Positions 6,540 through 16,445 of a stretch of 17,061 nt of DNA are shown one piece after another; the first letter of the stretch is position 1; every line of letters begins with the position of its first letter. The stretch spans positions 1 to 17,061 of the forward strand of contig JBDSUJ010000118.1 in NCBI GenBank assembly GCA_039927815.1, in the 5' to 3' direction. Below the pieces are notes generated by a model. The model was not told the DNA's origin, ran no database searches, and saw nothing but the letters and a program-made list of their open reading frames with translations. The translations under genes and the position numbers were made by a program. Origin of the DNA: Croceibacterium_A sp039927815 (lineage in GTDB: Bacteria > Pseudomonadota > Alphaproteobacteria > Sphingomonadales > Sphingomonadaceae).

Positions 6540-7010
6540 ATGGCCGAGACCAAGCGCACGCAAATCAAGCGGAAAGTCGAAGCGGGCGAAAAGCGCAACG
6601 CCGATCATAGCAGCGACAACGGCCGTACGACCATTGTCGATCGCGCCGGTGAGCGCACGTTGGAGGCTAAGGATCGGTTCTTCGCTTTCGCCAAAGATCA
6701 TCCTCTAGCTGCCGTTGCCGGCGGCCTGGCCATCGGTGTCCTCATCAGCAGCGCGTTCCGGGGCTCGCCGACGCGTAAGATGGGCAAGCATGCGAGCAAG
6801 CTTGCCAATGTCGGCGCCGAACTGGCGATGGCCTATGCCGCTCAGGCGCTCGCGGCGACCGAACCGGCGCGCAAGGATGCAGCCGAGAAACTGGGCGAAC
6901 TGGGCGATGCCGCGCTCAAGTACGGCAAGTCGGGCGGCGATACCGCTCAGGAGGTTGCGCGCACCGCCGGCAAGCGCATCGCGCGAGCGATCCACGGCCG
7001 TTTCAACTAA
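6540..7010 (+). CDS. Membrane-anchored protein with YqjD-like glycine-zipper segment
   Basis: A 156-residue protein, last of the four-gene run. A basic, polar head (1-45) is followed by FAKDHPLAAVAGGLAIGVLISSAF (starting at 50), a small-residue-rich membrane segment preceded by the charged-X-Pro turn typical of DUF883 proteins. An Ala/Lys-rich helical region (81-150) ends in a basic tail. Unlike YqjD, the anchor is in the middle of the chain. GGGAG at 6527-6531 stands eight bases before ATG 6540 and sets the start; the in-frame GTG at 6531 overlaps that site and is unlikely. No enzymatic motif is present. Function probably linked to the other stress-operon membrane proteins. Confidence 0.75.
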   Translation: MAETKRTQIKRKVEAGEKRNADHSSDNGRTTIVDRAGERTLEAKDRFFAFAKDHPLAAVAGGLAIGVLISSAFRGSPTRKMGKHASKLANVGAELAMAYAAQALAATEPARKDAAEKLGELGDAALKYGKSGGDTAQEVARTAGKRIARAIHGRFN

Positions 7011-7036
7011 CACCGGCTTGCCAGCACCCACCGAAA

Positions 7037-7070
7037 CCCTAAGGAGCGCGCACCAACGCGCTCTAAGGGG
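7037..7070 (+). other. Hairpin overlapping the ribosome binding site of the DUF4170 gene
   Basis: GAGCGCG (7044-7050) and CGCGCTC (7057-7063) form a perfect 7-base-pair stem with a CACCAA loop. CCCT (7037-7040) can continue the pairing with GGGG (7067-7070) after two mismatches. The right arm contains the AAGGGGA Shine-Dalgarno (7065-7071) of the gene at 7080. There is no T-tract, so it is not a classical terminator. It could end the upstream operon in a factor-dependent way, or hold back translation of the next gene. Confidence 0.6.
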
Positions 7071-7079
7071 ACTTTACGC

Positions 7080-7307
7080 ATGGCGAAGCAGTTGCTGCAC
7101 CTGGTGATGGGCGGCCGGGTCGTCGACCCGCAAGGCGTCGAATTCCAGGATCTCGGCAAGCTCGATGTAGTGGGGATATTTCCGAGCTACGCCGAGGCGG
7201 AAGAAGCGTGGCGCGGAAAGGCCCAGAGCACGGTCGACGACGCGGAGATGAAATACGTCATCGTCCACCTGCACCGGCTGCTTGAGCCACACCTGCCGGG
7301 CGCCTGA
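7080..7307 (+). CDS. DUF4170 domain-containing protein
   Basis: A 75-residue single-domain cytoplasmic protein covering the whole DUF4170 family length. Recognisable features are the opening LLHLVMGGRVVDP (5-17), the core LDVVGIFPSYAEAEEAW (28-44), KAQSTVDDAEMKY (47-59) and the closing VHLHRLLEP (62-70). The family is common in alphaproteobacteria and has no established function. ATG 7080 follows AAGGGGA by eight bases, and that site lies in the arm of a hairpin. Convergent with greA, from which it is separated by 32 bases without an obvious terminator. Whether it is read from the upstream stress operon or its own promoter cannot be decided from the sequence. Confidence 0.88.
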   Translation: MAKQLLHLVMGGRVVDPQGVEFQDLGKLDVVGIFPSYAEAEEAWRGKAQSTVDDAEMKYVIVHLHRLLEPHLPGA

Positions 7308-7339
7308 TATGCATCCCACAGGGCCCGCGGTGCGTCTCG

Positions 7340-7807
7340 TCAGATGAATTCGATCTTCTTGACCAAGTAGAAGCGGTCGCCATTGGGCACCGTGACTTCA
7401 ACTTCGTCGCCGACCTGTTTGCCGATCAACGCGCGCCCCAGCGGCGAATCGTAAGAGATGCGGCCCTGCTTAGCGTCAGCTTCGGTCATGCCGACGATCT
7501 GATAGCGGTTGGACTTTTCGGCATCGTCGAGAATGGTGACGGTGGCGCCAAACACGATCCGGTCACCAGAAAGGCTCGCGGGGTCAATGATCTGCGCCCG
7601 GCTGACGCGGTCCTCGATATCGCCGATAAGCGCTTCGACCTGGCCCTGGCGTTCCTTGGCCGCGTGATACTCCGCATTCTCCGACAAATCGCCGTGTGCG
7701 CGCGCTTCCTCGATCGCATCGACGATCTTAGGTCGTTCCTGCCGCAAGACCTGGAGATCGGCGGTCAGCTTTTCATAGCCTTCCGCCAGCATCGGCACTC
7801 TTTCCAT
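7340..7807 (-). CDS. greA: Transcription elongation factor GreA
   Basis: Rescues backtracked RNA polymerase by stimulating cleavage of the transcript 3' end through the secondary channel. The 155-residue protein is full length. It has an N-terminal coiled coil (8-75) whose tip carries the invariant acidic residues in GDLSENAEYHAAKE (Asp40 and Glu43), and a C-terminal FKBP-like domain (80-155) with ISYDSPLGRALIGKQVGDEVEV. The start ATG at 7807 is preceded by CAGGGA on the reverse strand. It lies 87 bases downstream of carB in the same direction, a neighbourhood common in alphaproteobacteria. The gap holds a nested hairpin, so expression may be partly uncoupled from carB. Confidence 0.96.
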   Translation of the reverse strand: MERVPMLAEGYEKLTADLQVLRQERPKIVDAIEEARAHGDLSENAEYHAAKERQGQVEALIGDIEDRVSRAQIIDPASLSGDRIVFGATVTILDDAEKSNRYQIVGMTEADAKQGRISYDSPLGRALIGKQVGDEVEVTVPNGDRFYLVKKIEFI

Positions 7808-7838
7808 GGTATTCCCTGTCGTTCTGGCAATTCCGTCA

Positions 7839-7882
7839 CGCGTACCGTTGCCCGTCCGGTGCAGACGGCATTCGGGTACGCG
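7839..7882. repeat. Nested inverted repeat in the carB-greA gap
   Basis: The outer arms CGCGTACC (7839-7846) and GGTACGCG (7875-7882) are perfect 8-base complements. Inside them CCGTC (7852-7856) and GACGG (7864-7868) form a second stem with a 7-base loop. The greA transcript strand can therefore fold into a two-step hairpin between the carB stop and the greA start. No T-tract follows on either strand. Confidence 0.6.
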
Positions 7883-7894
7883 AATGTCGGAGAG

Positions 7895-11253
<3,359 letters not shown>

Positions 11254-11254
<1 letters not shown>

Positions 11255-11550
11255 CAGATGTCGCTCGGTCCCGGCGGGGGCGTAATGGATTGGATGAAGA
11301 CGAGATGCAGGTGGTGGCGCGCGGCCCAGTGGCTGACGCAGGCGAGTTCCGCCTTGCTGGGGGCGGGCTTGAGCAGGAACAAGAAGCGCGGGTCGCCGAG
11401 CTGGTCAACGTCGGACTCGGCAAGCCGGCATTTCCCGGCGACCGACTGCAGCTCGTTCGCCAAGTAGAGCCGCGGCCCCGCGGCGCACCCGGACAGCAGC
11501 GCCGCGAGAACGCCCGAGCCGATCAGCGAATAGCGCGCCGCCGGGCTCAT
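11254..11550 (-). CDS. Small predicted lipoprotein between carA and carB
   Basis: A 98-residue protein without a recognised family. Residues 1-21 form a lipoprotein signal: a basic start, a hydrophobic stretch (SLIGSGVLAALLSG) and a lipobox LSGC, with Cys22 as the predicted lipidated residue. The mature part has two more cysteines (Cys41, Cys71), which could form a disulfide, and a Pro-rich end (PPPGPSDI). The first mature residue is Ala23, so outer-membrane sorting is possible. ATG 11550 overlaps the carA stop by four bases (ATGA), and the stop overlaps the carB ATG by one. It is therefore translated between the two subunits of a cytoplasmic enzyme although it is itself exported. The long open frame continuing upstream overlaps carA out of frame and is a shadow. 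Confidence 0.75.
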
Positions 11551-12713
11551 CCGAGCATCCCCACGAACTTCTCGAACAGGTAGTAGCTGTCGTGCGGCCC
11601 TGGGCTCGCCTCTGGGTGGTACTGGACGCCGAATGCGCGCTTGCCCTTGACCGCCAGCCCGCAGTTGGAGCCGTCGAACAGGCTGACGTGGGTTTGCTCG
11701 ACCGTGTCGGGCAGCGTGGTGCCGTCGACCGCGAAGCCGTGGTTCATGCTGGTGATCTCGACCACCCCGTCGGCCAGGCGCTTGACCGGGTGGTTGGCGC
11801 CGCGGTGGCCCTGGTTCATCTTGGTGGTCTGCGCGCCGGCGGCGAGGCCGAGCATCTGGTGGCCGAGGCAGATGCCGAAGATCGGCATGTCGCGTTCGAG
11901 CAGCGCCTTGATCGTCGGGACCGCGTATTCGCCTGTCGCCGCCGGGTCGCCCGGGCCGTTCGAGAGGAACACCCCGGCGGGATCGAGCGCCATGATCGCC
12001 TCGAGCGAAGTCTGCGCCGGCACCACCGTCACCCGCGCCCCGGCTTTGACCAGATTGCGGAAGATGTTGTCCTTGGCGCCGTAGTCGATCGCGACGACGT
12101 GCGGCCGCTGCTCCCCCCCTTCGTCGGAAGCATAGCCCTGCCCCAGCTCCCACGGTCCGCCGGTCCACTCTTCGCGGCCCTCACGGGTAACGCGCTGGGC
12201 GATGTCCATGCCTTCAAGCCCCGGCCATTCGCGCGCCCGGGCGAGCAGCGCGGGGATATCGAACTGGCCCTTCGGATCGTGCGCGATCACCGCGTTGGGC
12301 GCGCCGCCCGTGCGGATGCGGCGGGTCAGCGCGCGGGTGTCCACGCCCGACAGGCCGATCTTGAGGTGGCCTTGCATCCAGTCGTCGAATTCGCGCTCCG
12401 AGCGGAAGCTGGACGCGCGGGTTGCCGCCTCGCGCACCACGCACCCGACCGCGCCTTCGACATGCGATTCGGCGTCCTCGCCATTGGCGCCGACGTTGCC
12501 GATGTGCGGAAACGTGAAGGTGACGATCTGCGCGGCGTAGGAGGGATCGGTCATCACCTCCTGGTAACCGGTCATCGCGGTGTTGAAGCACACCTCGCCC
12601 ACCGCGCTGCCGGCGGCGCCAAAGCCCGTGCCCCAGATCACCGTGCCGTCCGCCAGCACCAGGACGCCGGTCGCGCCCTTGGGTTGCGCAGGCGATAAGG
12701 CGGACAAGGCCAT
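11547..12713 (-). CDS. carA: Carbamoyl phosphate synthase, small (glutaminase) subunit
   Basis: Hydrolyses glutamine and passes ammonia to CarB. The 388-residue protein has the N-terminal CPSase small-chain domain (about 14-150, with EVCFNTAMTGYQEVMTDPSY at 40-59) and a class I glutamine amidotransferase domain (206-385). The catalytic nucleophile is Cys282 in GICLGHQ; the partners are His366 and Glu368 in QYHPEASPGP. The oxyanion loop SNGPGDP is at 251-257. The ATG at 12713 is preceded by CGGAGAG on the reverse strand. It is the first gene of a carA-lipoprotein-carB unit with overlapping stops and starts. The divergent yqeY gene lies 139 bases away, and a possible -35/-10 pair for carA lies in that gap. 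Confidence 0.97.
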   Translation of the reverse strand: MALSALSPAQPKGATGVLVLADGTVIWGTGFGAAGSAVGEVCFNTAMTGYQEVMTDPSYAAQIVTFTFPHIGNVGANGEDAESHVEGAVGCVVREAATRASSFRSEREFDDWMQGHLKIGLSGVDTRALTRRIRTGGAPNAVIAHDPKGQFDIPALLARAREWPGLEGMDIAQRVTREGREEWTGGPWELGQGYASDEGGEQRPHVVAIDYGAKDNIFRNLVKAGARVTVVPAQTSLEAIMALDPAGVFLSNGPGDPAATGEYAVPTIKALLERDMPIFGICLGHQMLGLAAGAQTTKMNQGHRGANHPVKRLADGVVEITSMNHGFAVDGTTLPDTVEQTHVSLFDGSNCGLAVKGKRAFGVQYHPEASPGPHDSYYLFEKFVGMLG

Positions 12714-12757
12714 GGGCTCTCCGTGGGGGTTTCCAGCGATGGTGCTAAGTGGTGGGC

Positions 12758-12784
12758 GCTATAACCCCCCTACCCCGGCGTCAA
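12758..12784 (-). promoter_or_regulatory. Possible housekeeping promoter of carA
   Basis: Read on the reverse strand, TTGACG (12784-12779) and TATAGC (12763-12758) form a -35/-10 pair 45-70 bases before the carA start. The 15-base spacer is shorter than the ideal 17, so this is a weak call. It lies in the divergent carA-yqeY region. Confidence 0.35.
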
Positions 12785-12852
12785 CCTCGCCAACGGTGAA
12801 ATGTGCCGCTAATCCCCGTGGCCGCCTGGTCCCTTAGCGAAAGTCCCCCGAA

Positions 12853-13305
12853 ATGCTCCGCGAGCGCATCAAGTCCGAGACCATCGCCGCGATGAAAGGC
12901 GGCCAAAAGCAACGCACCGCCGCGCTCCGCCTGATCGCGGCCAAGATCAAGGACCGCGATATCGAATTGCGCACGTCGGATAAGCCGGTCGAGGACGACG
13001 CCCTGGTGATCGACGTGCTGCAGAAAATGGCCAAGCAGCGCCGCGAATCGATCGAGATGTTCCGCGCCGGCGGCCGCGCCGAGCTGGAAGCGCAGGAGCG
13101 CGGCGAACTCGCGGTGATCGAGGAATTCATGCCCGCGCAGATGGGCGAGGGCGAAACCCGCGCCGCGATCGAGGCGATCAAGGCCGAGCTGGGCGCGAGC
13201 GGTCCCAAGGACATGGGCCGGGTCATGGCCGAACTGAAGGCGCGCCACGGCAGCGAGCTCGACATGAGCAAGGCGAGCGGACTGGTCAAAGCCGCGCTCG
13301 CCTGA
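12853..13305 (+). CDS. yqeY: GatB/YqeY domain-containing protein
   Basis: A 150-residue stand-alone YqeY protein, related to the tail domain of the GatB subunit of Asp/Glu-tRNA amidotransferase, which binds tRNA. The free-standing protein has no firmly proven function. The family pattern is clear: MLRERIKSETIAAMKGGQK at the start, RTAALRLIAAKIKDRDIE (21-38), KMAKQRRESIEMF (58-70), ELAVIEEFMPAQM (84-96) and the terminal KDMGRVMAELK segment with GSELDMSKASGLVKAAL. Shine-Dalgarno is weak (GCGAAAG at 12837-12843). It is divergent from carA; dnaG and rpoD follow further downstream on the same strand, a frequent order in alphaproteobacteria, here interrupted by two small genes. Confidence 0.93.
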   Translation: MLRERIKSETIAAMKGGQKQRTAALRLIAAKIKDRDIELRTSDKPVEDDALVIDVLQKMAKQRRESIEMFRAGGRAELEAQERGELAVIEEFMPAQMGEGETRAAIEAIKAELGASGPKDMGRVMAELKARHGSELDMSKASGLVKAALA

Positions 13306-13398
13306 CTCGCAGGCGGGCCGATGCCGTTCGGCAGTCTGGAGGCGAAGCGGTTGATTACATTACTTTCCGGCAACTTTGGCTGATCGACGCCAGCACTC

Positions 13399-13423
13399 GG
13401 AACCGAGCGCGAGGACGGCGGTT
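13399..13423 (+). promoter_or_regulatory. Candidate EcfG-type promoter for the His/Thr-rich protein gene
   Basis: GGAAC (13399-13403) and GGTT (13420-13423) are separated by 16 bases, matching GGAAC-N16-CGTT at all fixed positions but the first base of the -10 element. It sits about 50 bases before the ATG at 13476, inside the 170-base gap after yqeY, which holds nothing else I can name. Confidence 0.5.
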
Positions 13424-13475
13424 CTGGGGCTATCCGGACCCGTTTTTCCCGGGCCGGCAGAGAGAGGATTTTTCC

Positions 13476-13805
13476 ATGTTGAAAGCCATCGGCTTGTTTA
13501 CCGCCACCGCGCTCATCGCGCTCACCGCGCCCGCGAGCGCGCAGATGGCGGCGCACACCACAACTGTCGCGACACCCGCGGGAACGGTCAGCCATACCAC
13601 CACGGTCGGCACCAAGCGCACGAGCGTGACGAGCGTCTCCACCCGCACGATGCCGGCTCACCCCGTGCATCATCACCGGCACATGAAGCGCCACCATCAT
13701 CGCATGATGCATCACCCGGCGAGCACGCGCACCTCGACCACGCACACGGTGAGCACGCCTTCGGGCAACACCAAGACCACCACCACCACGACCGTCCACA
13801 AGTAA
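13476..13805 (+). CDS. Secreted His/Thr-rich protein
   Basis: A 109-residue protein with a Sec signal peptide (1-22, cleavage after APASA) and no known domain. The mature chain is low complexity. A central block at 62-80 holds ten histidines and three methionines in 19 residues (HPVHHHRHMKRHHHRMMHH). It is flanked by two Thr-rich segments that look like copies of one motif: HTTTVATPAGTVSHTTTV at 27-44 and HTVSTPSGNTKTTTTTTV at 90-107. Such a composition could bind transition metals in the periplasm, but this is inferred from composition alone. GAGAGAGGA at 13460-13468 is a good ribosome binding site. A candidate EcfG promoter lies upstream and a strong hairpin downstream, so it is probably monocistronic. 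Confidence 0.75.
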   Translation: MLKAIGLFTATALIALTAPASAQMAAHTTTVATPAGTVSHTTTVGTKRTSVTSVSTRTMPAHPVHHHRHMKRHHHRMMHHPASTRTSTTHTVSTPSGNTKTTTTTTVHK

Positions 13806-13814
13806 GCGCCGGCC

Positions 13815-13842
13815 CGGCCCGGCTCATTGCAGAGCCGGGCCG
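13815..13842. terminator. Strong hairpin between convergent genes
   Basis: CGGCCCGGCTC (13815-13825) and GAGCCGGGCCG (13832-13842) form a perfect 11-base-pair GC-rich stem with a 6-base loop (ATTGCA). It begins ten bases after the stop of the His/Thr-rich gene and lies before the stop of the convergent lipoprotein gene, so it could end transcription from both sides. Only a short ATTT follows on the + strand. Confidence 0.7.
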
Positions 13843-13873
13843 CGGCATTTGCCGGCGATAAGCGGAACGGGAC

Positions 13874-14359
13874 TTAGGCGGCCTTCGGGGGCGCCGCGCA
13901 CTGCTCCGTAACAATCCACCATTTCCCGTCGGCGTCTTTCTCGTACGCGTCGGTGCACTGGAAAGTGACCTTGTTGGCCGGCACGGCGGTGCTGGTCCCG
14001 TCAAATACGCCGCTCGCAACAAAAGTGTCCGCGTCCAGCACCTGTATCTTGACCTGCTTCTGCTCGATCTTGTCGAACTTTGCCGCCGCGAAAGCGTCCT
14101 GGTTCTTGTCCCAGGTGGCACGGTCGGTCGTCAGGCCCGGCACCGAGTAGTCGAAGCCCACGACGGTGGGCGCGTAAAGCGCCTTGATCTTGGCCGCGTC
14201 CATCGAGCCCCAGGTCGAAACCGTCGCGTCGACGATCTTGGCGGCGTCCGCTTCGCTGATCGGGGCCGCCGCCGGCGTCGCGGGCGCCACGGCCGGCTGG
14301 CAGGCAGACGCCGCGAGCGCGAATACGGACATTGTCACCAGCGTTTTTGTTTTGATCAT
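13874..14359 (-). CDS. Lipoprotein with NTF2/SnoaL-like (DUF4440-type) fold
   Basis: A 161-residue exported protein. Residues 1-19 form a lipoprotein signal with lipobox ASAC (Cys20 lipidated). A Pro/Ala-rich linker (21-35) leads to a domain (36-155) whose pattern is that of SnoaL/DUF4440 proteins: an opening helix with IVDATVSTWGSMDAAKIKALYAP, a strand with VGFDYSVPG, and C-terminal strands KIQVLDADTFVASGVFDG and KWWIVTEQ. The fold is a ligand-binding or enzymatic cone, and no function can be read. Two extra cysteines, in FQCTDAY and EQCAAPP, may pair in the periplasm. A good Shine-Dalgarno (GGGAGAAAG on the reverse strand) precedes the ATG at 14359. The 187-base gap to dnaG must hold both divergent promoters; neither is obvious. 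Confidence 0.78.
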   Translation of the reverse strand: MIKTKTLVTMSVFALAASACQPAVAPATPAAAPISEADAAKIVDATVSTWGSMDAAKIKALYAPTVVGFDYSVPGLTTDRATWDKNQDAFAAAKFDKIEQKQVKIQVLDADTFVASGVFDGTSTAVPANKVTFQCTDAYEKDADGKWWIVTEQCAAPPKAA

Positions 14360-14546
14360 GGCACTTTCTCCCGAGTGGCGAAGTGACCCTCGCCAAGGTG
14401 CGACCCGCCCGGCGACTCGCCAGTGGCCGGGACACTAGCGACAGACCCGCCAGGATACGCCCATCTTTATGCCCGGTGCGGTTGGGGCGACTCGGGCGAT
14501 ACGGTATGCCCGCCGAGTGACCCCGCCCGCCGATAACCCCTGAGCG

Positions 14547-16436
14547 ATGAGTTTGTCCCCCCAGTGGCTGGACGAACTGCGCGCGCGCGTGACGCTGTCG
14601 AGCGTGATCATGCGCACCACCAAGCTCCAGCGCGCGGGACGCGAATGGAAAGCGTGCTGCCCGTTCCATAACGAGCACACCCCCAGCTTCACGGTCAATG
14701 ACGAGAAGGGATTCTATCACTGTTTCGGATGCGGCGCGCACGGCGATGCGATCCGCTGGATGACTGATCAGCGCGGGCTCGCGTTCATGGACGCGGTCAA
14801 GGAACTGGCCGCCGAGGCCGGGCTCGAAGTCCCCGCCCCCGACCCGCGCGAGGCGCAGCGGGCCGAACAGCGCGCCACCTTGCATGACGTCATGGCGGCA
14901 GCCCAGGCGTGGTACCGCGCGAGCCTCGACACAGGCGAAGCCGCGCGGGCCGCTGCCTACCTCAAGTCGCGCGGGTTCGATGCGCATACGATGGAGAGGT
15001 TCGGCTTCGGATATGCGCCAAATAGCCGCCACGGCGTGAAGAAGGCGCTGGCGCAGTACGACGAAGCCATGCTGATCGAGGCGGGCCTGCTGATCCAGGT
15101 CGACGACCGCGATCCCTACGACCGCTTCCGCGACCGCCTGACGATCCCGCTCCACGACCCGCGCGGGCGAGTCATCGGGTTTGCCGCGCGCATCCTCGAC
15201 GCCGCAAAAAAAGACGCTCCGAAGTATCTGAATTCGCCCGATACACCGCTATTCGACAAGGGCCGCACCCTGTTCAATCTGCACCGAGCGGCGCCGGCGG
15301 CACGCCAGGCCGGGCGGATCGTAGTGGTCGAAGGCCAGATGGACGTCATCGCGCTCGCCGCGGCCGGGATCGAGGAAGCGGTCGCGCCGATGGGCACCGC
15401 GCTGACCGAAGCGCAGATTGAGCTGCTGTGGCGCCAGGCCGACAAGCCGATCCTGTGCTTCGACGGCGATGCCGCCGGCCAGCGCGCGGCGATGCGCGCG
15501 ATCGGCCGGGTATTGCCGATGCTGCGTCCCGGCCATTCGCTGCAGTTCGTAACCCTCCCCGCCGGGATGGACCCGGACGATCTGATCCGCCGCGATGGGC
15601 CGGCCGCGCTCGAGCGCCTGCTCGCCAGGCCGCGGAGCCTCGTGGACACGTTGTGGGAACGCGAGCGCGATGCAATCTCGCTCGCCTCGCCCGAGGACAA
15701 AGCCGGGCTCAAGGCGCGGCTGCTGGGCCATGTCGAGACGATTCAGCAGCCCGACATCCGCTCGCTCTACCGCCGCGAGCTGCTCGAGCGTTTTTCCGCC
15801 TTCGCGTTCCCGCCGCGCCCGGTTCGCGATGCGCGTCCGCAGCCGGGCAAGCGCTGGGGCCAGCTGATGGTCGGCTCGCTCGCGCCCGGCAGCGCCGAAA
15901 CGCTGGGCCGCTCCGCCGCGGGCGGATCGCGCGATGCCCTGGCCCGCGCGGTGTTCGCGGGCCTGGCACTTCATCCCGACCAGATTGGCCGCCACGCCGA
16001 AGCTCTGCTCGATCTCGCCTCGGCCGAACCGCGCCTGGCTCCGGCTATCGACCGGCTGCTCGATCATGCGGGCAGCCTTGAAGGCGCGAGCACAAGTCCT
16101 ATCTTTGCGCCGGGTCCCCACCCGAATTTGGACAAGCTGCGCTTCGCCTTTCTGGCGGCGGACACCGATCCGCAGGCCGCGCGCGATGATCTGGCCGAAG
16201 CGGTGGCGCTGCTGGTCGAGTGGCCGGCGCTGGATGCGGCGATTGCCGCGGCCACCGCCCGGTTCGAGGCCGACCCCGAAGGCTCGATTGCCGAGCAGCA
16301 ACGACTCGGCAAACGAAAGCTGGAATTGCAGGGGCGACTCGGGCAGATGGCCCGGAAACGCGCCGCTGCTGCGGAGTTGCATGAACAACGCCCAGGCGCG
16401 GACGCTTCCGTGCCGGGCGAACATAAGACAGGTTGA
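14547..16436 (+). CDS. dnaG: DNA primase
   Basis: Synthesises the RNA primers for DNA replication, recruited to the fork by the DnaB helicase. The 629 residues contain a CHC2 zinc ribbon with ligands Cys38, His41, Cys59 and Cys62 (CPFHNEHTPSF, HCFGCGAHGD). The core RNA-polymerase domain (about 110-430) includes RFRDRLTIPLHDPRGRVIGF, a Toprim fold with Glu262 in VVEGQMDV, and Asp306/Asp308 in FDGDAAGQ. A C-terminal region binds helicase. The ATG at 14547 gives the conserved start SLSPQWLDELRARV; only a weak Shine-Dalgarno precedes it. A faint promoter-like pair, TTGGGG at 14482 and TATGCC at 14505 with a 17-base spacer, lies in the gap. rpoD starts nine bases after its stop, as in the classical macromolecular synthesis operon. 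Confidence 0.97.
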   Translation: MSLSPQWLDELRARVTLSSVIMRTTKLQRAGREWKACCPFHNEHTPSFTVNDEKGFYHCFGCGAHGDAIRWMTDQRGLAFMDAVKELAAEAGLEVPAPDPREAQRAEQRATLHDVMAAAQAWYRASLDTGEAARAAAYLKSRGFDAHTMERFGFGYAPNSRHGVKKALAQYDEAMLIEAGLLIQVDDRDPYDRFRDRLTIPLHDPRGRVIGFAARILDAAKKDAPKYLNSPDTPLFDKGRTLFNLHRAAPAARQAGRIVVVEGQMDVIALAAAGIEEAVAPMGTALTEAQIELLWRQADKPILCFDGDAAGQRAAMRAIGRVLPMLRPGHSLQFVTLPAGMDPDDLIRRDGPAALERLLARPRSLVDTLWERERDAISLASPEDKAGLKARLLGHVETIQQPDIRSLYRRELLERFSAFAFPPRPVRDARPQPGKRWGQLMVGSLAPGSAETLGRSAAGGSRDALARAVFAGLALHPDQIGRHAEALLDLASAEPRLAPAIDRLLDHAGSLEGASTSPIFAPGPHPNLDKLRFAFLAADTDPQAARDDLAEAVALLVEWPALDAAIAAATARFEADPEGSIAEQQRLGKRKLELQGRLGQMARKRAAAAELHEQRPGADASVPGEHKTG

Positions 16437-16445
16437 ACGACAGTT

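Noticed and set aside
12725..12769. Inverted repeat GGGGGTT / AACCCCC flanking the possible carA promoter
   Set aside because: The arms are short, low-complexity G/C runs 31 bases apart, and the distal arm would lie outside the transcript, so chance is likely.
13317..13332. A small GCCGA/TCGGC hairpin after yqeY as a terminator
   Set aside because: The stem is only five base pairs with no T-tract, common by chance in such GC-rich DNA.
13376..13861. A 161-codon + strand frame overlapping the His/Thr-rich gene
   Set aside because: It shares the repetitive DNA in another frame, has no signal peptide, and runs through the downstream hairpin; the frame at 13476 has a signal peptide and a good ribosome binding site.
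14411..14494. Direct repeat GGCGACTCG in the gap between the lipoprotein and dnaG
   Set aside because: A nine-base GC-rich match over about 75 bases without further extension is not enough to claim a repeat or operator.
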